The notes below the pieces were generated by a model. It worked only from the letters and a program-made list of their open reading frames with translations. It ran no database searches and was not told where the DNA came from. DNA of 64,000 nucleotides from Tetramitus jugosus. Taxonomy: Eukaryota; Heterolobosea; Eutetramitea; Acrasida; Vahlkampfiidae. The translations under genes were made by a program, and so were the position numbers. Below, one piece after another: positions 30,086 to 39,700 of this stretch (its first letter is position 1; every line of letters begins with the position of its first letter). The stretch lies in contig OW569345.1 of NCBI GenBank assembly GCA_937625935.1, forward strand, positions 434,001-498,000. The letters are read 5' to 3'.

Positions 30086-32206
30086 ATGACCATCCATCTT
30101 GATCATGATGCGGCCAGACGCAAAGCCCAATCCGAAATGGTCAACAACAACACCAACAAGCACAAGATTCACATATTCAGTGAAGGTGTTACGCGATTGG
30201 CACCCTTGGGCCGAGAATCCATGCTCTATCTCCACTTTTCTGCCTTTACATTCCTGTATGGATTGATCATGTGTGGCATCCATGCGCCTCACTTGTACTT
30301 TTATTACAAGAGTGTGAGCAGTGAGACCAATATTTTTATGCGATTGAGTATGAAGAATTGGGATTTTAAAAAGGGAGGCTATGTGAACTTGGTGTTGGCC
30401 TTTTTGGAGATTTTGGCTTGCATTGTTACGATTGCCTATGTTCGATTCATGCTGTGGTACTGTGGCAAGCAGAATGATGAGGCCAATCTGGTGAGTACAG
30501 CTGATTTCTCGGTTCATGTCAAGGGAGTGCCTGCGAGTGAGGTGCGTCATGGATTGAACCGAATCATTCACTACTTTTCAGGCTTTGGTAAGATTGTGCA
30601 GTGTGCCATGGCGTTGGACACTGGAAACGTGGCAAAGTTGAACAAGAGACGTATCAAGTACAGAGAACAGATCAAGCGAATTGTGGCATCTGCTGCCAAC
30701 TCTAACTCCTCATCAAAGTCCATGTTTTCACAGCTGTGTTGCTGCTGGTGTGGTTGCATGGGTGGATTGATTCGAGGTATGCGAATCGTTTACTACAAGT
30801 TTCAATTAGCCATGATCAACAAGGAAATTCGCAGACATTTGGCAAAGGACAAATTCCAGTGCACAGGTGATGTGTTTATTGTTTATGAGACTGAATTGGA
30901 GAGATATCGTTGTCTTCATGCATTCAATCGATCCATGTGCTTCCGAATGTTCACTCATGGACTCAAGTTTGACAACAAGTATGCGTTGAGCGTGTCACCG
31001 GCCAATGAACCAGAAGATGTCGTGTGGGAAAATTTGGAATACAGTCGTTTGTCCAAGTTTGTGAGGCAATTTTTGGCGATTGTAGCTTCCATTTTCTTCA
31101 TGGGCGTTGTGGCTGGAGCGTCCGGTGTGTTGGAATTTGTTCGTAACAAGTACTTTAGTTGTTCGACATGTGGTGTGGCCAACATTTTGAAAACAAAGGA
31201 TTTGAAGAACAATGTATCTTGGGCGTCCTATGGTATCTCTGCAATCGTGTGGGTGGTAACTGCATGTCTGAGTTATATCATGTACTTTGCGGCATCGTTC
31301 GAAAAGCATAGATTCAAGTCCAATGCCAGAGTTTCTCTCACGTACAAGCTCAGTTTTGCCACTTTGCTCGTTACTCTTGCGATGGCTGTTGTGTACTCCA
31401 ATTTTGACAAGTCAATCGAAGGATTCATTCCATGGTTCAAACCTCGTGGTGATATTCCTCCTCTGGTCGAAGGTCAGCTCTTTTACTACAACATTTTCAA
31501 CGTTGTGTTGATTGCTGTATGTATGAATCTGGGAAAGGAAATATTGCTAGGTCCTTTCCATTTCTTCAAGAGAATGTATTTGGTTAGGGCAAGTGTGACT
31601 CAGGAGGAACTTAATGAATCATACAGAAGACCAAAGTACTCTTATCCATACAGATATGCCAATCAACTGAGAATTATCATCATTGCTATTGCTTTCAGTG
31701 CGATGTTCCCATTGGCCATTTATATTGTCACACTAGGATTGTTCTTTGCATACTTTGTGGACAAGTTTAACATTCTGTACGTTTATAGATCAAAGTCGAA
31801 CGATGAGGACAAGCTCAGCAAGTCAGCAGTGAATGTGGTAACTTGTGGTTATCTAGCTCGATTCATTCTAGTTGGTATTACCCATATTTACAAGGTATTA
31901 TCTGAAGATTCCAGAAACGTTGTCAGTTTCTTCTTTATTAGTTGGATTGTGAGCACAAGTGCATTCTTGTTTTATATTGTCCTGCATTTTGCTTTCCTGG
32001 ATGATGACAGTGTTGTCAAGAAGCTTCTTTGTTGCATGTCATCATATAGATATCCAGAGTTTGTTACCTCTGGTGGTGCAGTGTCTTGTTTGAAGTACCG
32101 GTTGCCAGCGTACAGACCTCCACTCAGTTTGGATGACATTGCAATCGGTAAGGAGAACTTAAAGAAGATGTACAAAGCTGATTCTCGGTTACAAAACAAA
32201 GTATAG
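30086..32206 (+). CDS. CSC1/OSCA/TMEM63-like membrane protein (putative mechanosensitive cation channel)
   Basis: 706 aa. Two N-terminal TM segments (about residues 48-72 and 96-125) precede a cytosolic region of about 180 residues with an RRM-like start (STADFSVHVKGVPAS) and a Cys-rich patch (CCCWCGCMGG). The element PANEPEDVVWENLEYSRLSK is the equivalent of the conserved CSC1 motif before the pore domain. At least seven further TM segments follow, including FLAIVASIFFMGVVAGASG and FYNIFNVVLIAVCMNL-type helices. Members of this family are osmosensitive, Ca2+-permeable channels. That function is assigned by family resemblance, not by a diagnostic residue. The start ATG follows an AT-rich leader, and the frame is uninterrupted. 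Confidence 0.72.
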   Translation: MTIHLDHDAARRKAQSEMVNNNTNKHKIHIFSEGVTRLAPLGRESMLYLHFSAFTFLYGLIMCGIHAPHLYFYYKSVSSETNIFMRLSMKNWDFKKGGYVNLVLAFLEILACIVTIAYVRFMLWYCGKQNDEANLVSTADFSVHVKGVPASEVRHGLNRIIHYFSGFGKIVQCAMALDTGNVAKLNKRRIKYREQIKRIVASAANSNSSSKSMFSQLCCCWCGCMGGLIRGMRIVYYKFQLAMINKEIRRHLAKDKFQCTGDVFIVYETELERYRCLHAFNRSMCFRMFTHGLKFDNKYALSVSPANEPEDVVWENLEYSRLSKFVRQFLAIVASIFFMGVVAGASGVLEFVRNKYFSCSTCGVANILKTKDLKNNVSWASYGISAIVWVVTACLSYIMYFAASFEKHRFKSNARVSLTYKLSFATLLVTLAMAVVYSNFDKSIEGFIPWFKPRGDIPPLVEGQLFYYNIFNVVLIAVCMNLGKEILLGPFHFFKRMYLVRASVTQEELNESYRRPKYSYPYRYANQLRIIIIAIAFSAMFPLAIYIVTLGLFFAYFVDKFNILYVYRSKSNDEDKLSKSAVNVVTCGYLARFILVGITHIYKVLSEDSRNVVSFFFISWIVSTSAFLFYIVLHFAFLDDDSVVKKLLCCMSSYRYPEFVTSGGAVSCLKYRLPAYRPPLSLDDIAIGKENLKKMYKADSRLQNKV

Positions 32207-32270
32207 ATTGAGATTGTCTGTCTTACTAGGAGAATAGAACTACTCGTAACATATTGTATAAAATTCATTT

Positions 32271-33563
32271 CTATTGTTCATTCTTCACTGATTGACAAAT
32301 ATTGTTCAGAGCTTCTGCAAATGCGTGCAACGAGAATACATCTTCCACACGTTGCTTGCCTCTCTTGCCATAGGCTTCAATTTCGGATTGAGACATGTTC
32401 AGGAAGGTCTGTATGGCATCAGCGAACGCTTGCGGCTCAGGGTCGGTTAACAATCCCGTCTGACCGTGCACAATCGATTCCAACGGACCACCACTGTTCA
32501 CAGCGACAACACAGCGACCACAGAACATGGCTTCCACAGGCACAATACCAAAATGCTCATTTTCCGGAGTGTAAGCCAACACGAAGCTCTTGTGGAACAA
32601 TGTATAGCGCTGTGCGTTCGTGAAGGATCGAAGGAAATACGTCTTATCTTCCAATCCATACTGCTCTACCAATTGTTTCAAATATGCAAAATATTCTACA
32701 TTTTCTCTGACTCTCTCATCGTATCCACCGGCGATCACCATGAGTAACTTGTGCTTTTCATTGTCCGCGTTTTGCACCAATTTAGCAAACGATTTCACCA
32801 ACAAGTCAACACCCTTCTTTCTCTCGAATCGATTCACTGAAACAATAACCTTGTGACTCGCAAACTTTTCTTCCAATTCTCTATCCAGCTCTGATTCCTC
32901 TGGCGCGACATCATACGTCTCCGTATTGATGCACGGATAGAGCACTTTGGGCAACTGATTTAACTTTGCTTGTCTTGCGGCCAACTTTGGAAAAGAGGCC
33001 TTATAAATCTCTAGTGTGAACTGAGAGTTGACCAATATGCGATCACTCATACCTGTAGTGCACTCCTCCAACCAATCAAACGGTATTCTGTACAAGCGTT
33101 TCAACAGACTCTGATCTCTGCCCTGGACCAACAACTTGTCAGGAAAGTGCAAATAAAAGACAATTTTGGCTCGAGGGAACAAGAATCGAATCAATGGTAT
33201 GGGAGCACTCATTTGATCCACTACGAAAATGTCAAATGAGTCATTACTACCACTACCACTGCCACTGCCACCACAACTCCTGCCATGACTTGTGAAGAAT
33301 CGAATGCACACAACAGCAATCAACATGCGGATCATGGCACACAAGATAAACAATTTACCAAAAATGGTTCTGGGGAACCAATCACCGTACACTTTGACAT
33401 TCAGCGTTCCATCAATGGTCTCTTCAAATGCACGATTAGGATCGTGATGAGCCGTAAACACATGAACAGAGTTGTTTTTGGATTGGAGACCGACTGCTGC
33501 ATCTACAATCAACCTCTCAGCACCTCCCAATCCCAAATCAGGATGAACGAATGCAATATTCAT
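32271..33563 (-). CDS. ALG2: Alpha-1,3/1,6-mannosyltransferase ALG2
   Basis: GT4 glycosyltransferase adding the second and third mannoses to the dolichol-linked oligosaccharide on the cytosolic face of the ER. 430 aa, close to human ALG2. The opening FVHPDLGLGGAERLIVDAA is diagnostic. A hydrophobic segment (about residues 68-85, LFILCAMIRMLIAVVCIRFF) fits membrane association. VVDQMSAPIPLIRF, FYLHFPDKLL and the EX7E donor-site motif in EHFGIVPVE match the family. A Gly/Ser repeat insert at about residues 90-103 is local. The start is the ATG at 33563; upstream in-frame sequence has only TTG. It is tail-to-tail with the CSC1-like gene (64 nt apart). Confidence 0.95.
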   Translation of the reverse strand: MNIAFVHPDLGLGGAERLIVDAAVGLQSKNNSVHVFTAHHDPNRAFEETIDGTLNVKVYGDWFPRTIFGKLFILCAMIRMLIAVVCIRFFTSHGRSCGGSGSGSGSNDSFDIFVVDQMSAPIPLIRFLFPRAKIVFYLHFPDKLLVQGRDQSLLKRLYRIPFDWLEECTTGMSDRILVNSQFTLEIYKASFPKLAARQAKLNQLPKVLYPCINTETYDVAPEESELDRELEEKFASHKVIVSVNRFERKKGVDLLVKSFAKLVQNADNEKHKLLMVIAGGYDERVRENVEYFAYLKQLVEQYGLEDKTYFLRSFTNAQRYTLFHKSFVLAYTPENEHFGIVPVEAMFCGRCVVAVNSGGPLESIVHGQTGLLTDPEPQAFADAIQTFLNMSQSEIEAYGKRGKQRVEDVFSLHAFAEALNNICQSVKNEQ

Positions 33564-33789
33564 CTTTTTTGCACACACCAAAGATTGTTGTTTGTCTCGC
33601 TTGATTTTTTTCTCGGTTCCTTGCAAGAGAATTTGATTTTGAGGAACAAGGACGATTGTTCAACCAGATCAATCAACTGTTTATCAGCACAGTAAACCTT
33701 CCTATTCGGCCGAACAACAACAACACGATCATTCAAACCAACAACAACAACAACAACAAATAAGCACACTTTTAAAATTAATCACACAA

Positions 33790-34443
33790 ATGACATCAAG
33801 CGATCATCAACAACAACAGACGCATGCAGTTTCAAAGGAATCACTCAAGAAACTCATTCAACAAAAAGATGACATGGAAAAGGAGATTGGTCAACTTATT
33901 GTAAGCCTCGATGCCACACCTGTGGGTCGATCTGGTGCATTGGTCGATAGTGAAGGATTCCCTCGATCGGACATTGATTTGAATGCGATTCGAACAGAGA
34001 GAAATCGATTGATTTGTCTTCAGAATGATCATACGAATTTGATGTTGCGCATTGAAAAAGACATGGCCACATTGCATCAAATGACAAGAGATGAGCAACA
34101 ACAACAGACGGATGCCTCTGCACAGAGACAACAGCAATTTGAACAACAGTATGAACCATTTGTGATTGTGAATGCAGTGGCACCAGATTCACCTGCGAGT
34201 CGAAGTGGACTGAGAAAGGGTGATCGCATCTGTTTGTTTGGTTCAATTACCAAGAGACAAGTGGATCAGAATGGATTGGCAGTGTTGGGACAGGCAGTTG
34301 ATGCTAATTTGAACAAGGCAATGCCTGTGAAGGTTGTGAGAGATGACGACATGGGACAAGTGCATCTCGATCTGACTCTGACACCAATGAGATGGTCAGG
34401 TGCAGGCAACCTCGGATGTCACTTGCTCCCATTGACCAAATAG
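33790..34443 (+). CDS. PSMD9: 26S proteasome assembly chaperone PSMD9/Nas2
   Basis: 217 aa. The N-terminal helical hairpin (LKKLIQQKDDMEKEIGQLIV) with the signature LVDSEGFPRSDIDLNAIRTE and RLICLQNDHTNLM is followed by a PDZ domain (VNAVAPDSPASRSGLRKGDR) and the closing MRWSGAGNLGCHLLPL. All three blocks match PSMD9/Nas2, which binds the Rpt5 tail and guides assembly of the proteasome base. The ATG at 33790 follows an AT-rich leader. It is divergent from ALG2 with 226 nt between starts. A short Gln tract lies in the linker. Confidence 0.95.
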   Translation: MTSSDHQQQQTHAVSKESLKKLIQQKDDMEKEIGQLIVSLDATPVGRSGALVDSEGFPRSDIDLNAIRTERNRLICLQNDHTNLMLRIEKDMATLHQMTRDEQQQQTDASAQRQQQFEQQYEPFVIVNAVAPDSPASRSGLRKGDRICLFGSITKRQVDQNGLAVLGQAVDANLNKAMPVKVVRDDDMGQVHLDLTLTPMRWSGAGNLGCHLLPLTK

Positions 34444-34576
34444 ATCTATTTAGTCGAGTGTGTGAATAAGCGAATAGCAGCAACATCATGAATAAAGATG
34501 AGTGTAACATATACATAATTTTTATCATGATAATTCTGGGAGAGTCTCACCCAACCATATTGTTTGTACATTGTGC

Positions 34577-36545
34577 TTAGATTTGGATGAACCCATGCTC
34601 ATCCTCATCTAAATCGACATTGGAGAATTCGTTGGATTGACGCGTCGTCGTCGTATCAAAGTAGTTCATACTCTGTTCATAGGGAACATATTTCACCCCG
34701 CTATTGGAGCTATTGGAGTCTTTCCTAGGAGGGATCTGGAGTGTCATGGCCCGTCCAGCAATGACCGAAACACTGGGTGGTTCTGAATGACGCAGCACCG
34801 AGTCACGAGGTGTTTTTGGCAGTGTTTTTAGTTCATCACCTGGGCTTGGAGTCAGTGTTCGAGGAGTCTTGTTCCCAACAATGGCAACAGAAGGTGATTT
34901 TGGCGTTTTTAGTGTCATGACTTCCTCCATTGGAGAAAGAAGAGGTCCAGTACTATAAGTTTCAATCGAGTCCTGATTTCCTCCATATGGTATCAAGTGA
35001 ACCATTGCTTCTTCTTGTTGTTCTGGAATTCGTCGAAACGCCACAGAAACTAACAACAAGGGCAAGGCAACAAATAACAAATACCAGAACAATGTTTCAA
35101 TTGTCAGAGGTGAACCTGGCACATCAGTTCCTTTTGGAGTTTGGCATTTATAGGTGGCGTCTTGGAAAGGGAACTGCAGTCGTAAGCATCTTATATATGG
35201 TACTTCACACAACCAGAGCAGCATAATGAGAATGAATGCAAAGATGATGACAAGAAAGATCGGCGCCAACTTCTTAAATCGTCTCACAACTACCACTGTG
35301 TCATGGTCAAAATAAATATTTTCCAATCGATAACTTACACTATAGATCACAACAATGCACAGCAGCAAAATTATGAGCGATACGCAAGTCGTAACAGCAC
35401 TCGAAAATATCACTCTCGCCTTATAGTTATCAATCAAAAACTTGCTCATGGCAACACTGAGCCCGTACCACAACAATGCAGAAAATACATTAAACAACAT
35501 ATAAATAGAGAGTCCGTGTCGATTAATGAATCGCAGTGCAGCATACTTTTTGTTCGCTCGTTCCAAATCGCTTCTCGGATCCATCTGATAGAGATAATCG
35601 GTCACTTCTTGTGATTGTTCCGTGTATTCACTCAGACTAGGGCTGCCAATATCCTGTTGTTGTTGTTGTTGATAGAACGGTTTCATCATTGTCGTGCTAC
35701 TCGGCTGCTGCTGTTTCTTCTTCTGCTTCTTTTTCTTCATATTTTCCTTCCTGAGAAAGGATCGATAGTTTGACATTGTGCTGTGCGATAACAAATTCCT
35801 TTCGACGGCCTTCTGCTTATTTCGAAAGTAGACACGGAAGAACCACAGTCCAACACCAGACACCAACAAATTCAACAGAATCAACACTGATATTTCAGGC
35901 ATCAAAACAGGCAACCAAAACAAGGTGATTACACTGTGCAGTGATCGATCATCACCCAGCTCTGTAATTTGCTTTTTTGTTGTGGGCAAATAGGGCATGA
36001 GGACATAGAGTACAGTTTCCTATATTGACAAAAACAAAAAAAACAGATAACATGGGTATTATTAGCGAATAGCTCTCTCTCTCATCACTGTTGTCTAGTA
36101 AATGATTATAATAACACAAAAGAAAAAGAAGAAGAATCTGACATCTGACAACAACAACAACAGAAGAACAGTAGCAGCAACATACAATGCACAAAAACAG
36201 ACAAGAAATCAACAAGATAAACGTCTGCAATTCAAATTGCTTTGGCGAGTAGAATGCCTTTGTGAATCGTTCTGTAGCTTTGCTGGGACGAGATGATGAG
36301 AACCATCGAAAAGACAGTGATGATCTCTGGTGTCGTCGTTGCTTGTTGGATTCACATAGCAATTCATCTGTTGGTGTGGCTGTTCGTGACGATGATGGTG
36401 TTTGTGATTTACTGCTATTATGATGATGATGATGATGACTATTGTTGTTGAACAAGAAGGAGAGTAAAAGGGAGATGGAGAAGAGGCAGCAGAGTGATCC
36501 TGTGAGGCCTATTGTGATTTGAACACCAAGATTTTCATATCGCAT
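34577..36545 (-). CDS. Seven-TM membrane protein, unknown family
   Basis: Two exons (36545-36186, 36019-34577) with a 166-nt GTATGT...ATATAG intron give 600 aa. The intron splits TM2 exactly, and joining restores a hydrophobic helix ending FLCI|ETVLYVLM. Hydrophobic segments: about 8-31, 103-126, about 140-175, 245-270, 285-315, 330-352 and 385-405. A His/Asn/Ser-rich loop (about 32-90) separates TM1 and TM2. A Lys/Gln-rich loop sits between TM3 and TM4. The about 190-residue C-tail has repeated TPK/SP sites. The seven-TM plan with a phosphorylatable tail resembles GPCR-like or TOM1/GPR137-type proteins, but no DRY or NPxxY signature is evident. The ATG at 36545 is the first Met; the frame above it has only TTG. 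Confidence 0.75.
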
Positions 36546-36737
36546 GATTGTTGATTGTATATTGTTGCTGTTATGGAATTGTTGGTTTTCATATATGGAG
36601 ATGAGTGGAGTGAGTGCTGGATACAGTGCAAGGTTGAAGTTTAGACGCAAAACATCTGGTGTTTTTTTATTTTTTCAACAGCACATCAACATCGTGAAAC
36701 AAAAGTTCCGACCTATTCCTGCTTCGACGACAGAAGA

Positions 36738-39700
36738 TCACGCGAGCTTCTTCAGGAAAGAGTTAATATCAAATTCTTCGTACTGCTTCTCTTCCCACAG
36801 TTCTGTTTGAGGTTCAGATGAGGAAGAACCGGTAACAGTGGTTGGTTGTGCCTTCTCACCATTTGAAACTTGAAATAGACTAACCAGTCTATCTGTGTTC
36901 ATGGATCTCTTATCGCTATCCTCTGTGTTGACTGCCGCCTTGGAAATGTTCAGTTTAAATTGTTCCAGTCTCATTAGCTTTTCCTCGAGCGTGTTTTTAG
37001 TCAAAATTCTGTACACATTCACCACCTTCTTTTGACCAATTCGATGAGCTCTGTCCATAGCCTGTAAATCTGTCGAAGGGTCCCAGTCGTGCTCAACAAA
37101 TATAACTGTATCGGCTCCTGTCAAGTTCAAACCAAGACCTCCTACGTGGGTTGTCAACAACAGAACGTCAATAGTGGGATCACTATTGAATTTGTGAACA
37201 ATACCGAATCTTTGGGAAGGCTCAACAGTACCATCCAATCTCATATAAGAAACAGATGGCATATGGTTTTTGAAGAGATCAAATTCTATCAAATCTAGTA
37301 CAGATTTCATCTGACAGAAGATCAGAACTCTATGCTGACTCATAAAGTCAACCTCTTCATTAGCTGTGACGCTATTACCGATACCACAGTCATAGAGAAG
37401 CTGTTTCAAAGCCAGCATTTTGGGTGAAAGAGAAACATCGTGCAAATCCTTTCCTTCATTTTGAAGCTCAGAGCAAACTCTATCATATTGAGGATGATTC
37501 TCATTCACAACCAAACAAGGATGATTGCAAAGTTTTCTGAGATATTGCAAACCTTGGAACACATGCTGTTTGTTCTCCTCTTGTTCTAGATTTCGGGAGC
37601 CATTCTTGGCCATGTGATTCAGAGTTTCTGCAATCTCATCCGCCATGTGAGATTTGGAAAATTCTTCATAGAGGCGCGCTTGAAGTGGTGTGAGATCGCA
37701 GTAGCAATCTTGAATAATCTTTTCAGGTAAGTCCTGCAAAACATCCTCCTTCACACGTCTTAACAAGAATGGAAGAATTTGCCTGTTCAGAGCATCTAAT
37801 GCCTGAGTACCTTCTGCTTGTTCCTTTGCAGTTGCCTTTGCATCTTTTCCTGTCTGTATAGGTTTACTGTATCTCGCAATAAACTCTTTTTCTGTTCCTA
37901 GAAATCCTGGCATCAAGAAGTCAAACAAGGGCCATAACTCAATCACGTTATTCTGTACAGGTGTACCGCTCAATATTAGACGATGATTAGCATTAATCAT
38001 CTTTACAGCTCGTGTTACTTGAGCCTTCTTATTTTTGATAATATGACCTTCATCCAGGATACAATAGTTCCAACCACTCTGAACATCTACCATTCGGTCC
38101 ACATCGTTTCGAAGAACATCATATGAAATGATCACAACATCTAACTCATTCATAGTGTCTCTGACTTCCTTTTTCTGGCTTACGGTACCCGAATATTGTG
38201 CGATCTTTAAATCTGGACAAAATTGATTGATCTCATGATACCAATGACCGACCAGAGTAGGAGGGCATACAACCAACGAAGGGAGTGAAATATACTCCAA
38301 ACTACCTGTTTGTTGGAACATCTTCTTTCTCTCGAATATATCACTTGCAATCATACAGATTGTTTGTAGTGTCTTGCCCAAACCCATATCATCACACAAT
38401 ATACCATGTAGATTATACTTGTTCAAAAATGCCATCCAAGATATACCATCCTTTTGATATTGACGAAGCTCGGCATTGATGTGAATAGGAAGAACATATG
38501 GTTCAACCTTACTGTTGTCAAGTAGCTGATCAATAAACTTTCTTTCCTTTTCGCGCGCCTCCTCAAAGCCTGGTGGGGCAGAAGCAGAATTCTCCAATGG
38601 CAGTATGTTGATTACCATTCCAAAACAGTTCGATGCAAGTTCTCTCGTTATGAGATCCTGATCACTCATTCTTCTGAGAAGAGGGACGACAAAGAATACG
38701 ATGTATGGCAAAATTGTAATATCCAATGTCGTTATTATCTTGTAGATAACAGAAACGGCACCTCTCCTCGAGTTCGCATCCTTTGGATCTGCCAACATAC
38801 GAAATAGTTTTTCGATAATAATTTTCATTGATCCGTGAAGTGCCACATTGCAAAGCGTCGCAACAGCCAAAGCATTGTATGCCAGTATTTGTTCATTTGG
38901 AAGAGATACCAGAGCAAGAATTGAATCCAAAATGCTCAATAAGTGACAATGCAGCTCCTCGTGAACTGATGGTGCTATTTCTGTGAGTATGTGGAAGGCG
39001 TTAATTACACTCTGAATATCGTTCATGTTGTTCATCACAGATCCACCGATGCCGCACAAAACTCCACCGGTATATGACCAGATGCAAGGAAGCAACTCAA
39101 AAAACTTTGGACCCAAATTTCTCGCCATATAGTTCATCGCAAGACTGGCACCTCTGTGAGCTATCTGCTCTTTTGTTTTGACTTCTGGTTCTTCAACAGC
39201 TTTTTTCTTTGTGCTCTTTTTGGTTTTCTTCGCTTCTTCAACTTCTGGCTTCAGAGTGATAGGTGGTCTGTTGGCACACAGAAGCCCACACAGATTGAGG
39301 GCAACAGATTCAATGGTTTGCTGATGGGCAGTGGCACATTGATGAACTAAAGATGCAAGAGCAAAAGAGCTTCTGTCTTGAAGAGAGGGACTTATCGTTT
39401 CTGATGATAGGGAGTGCATCAATGCTTGAATGATTGAGTCAATATTTTGGGGAATAATGTTGGCATGAACGATTGCACATGAGATACAAGCCATTACTTC
39501 GTTGTGAATATTAACAGATGTTTTCGTGTACCGATCTACTGTCCCAAGAACTTTGTTTCGTAGTAGATCAGTCTCCTTCTTCATTGCAACATCTTCCATA
39601 TTGGCCACGCAGAAGTCATATATTCTTGTAGCAACATCTGTAGCATCTTCTAGAGACAAATGATTGATTGATGACACCTGTGTTTGCGGATCAACAGTGT

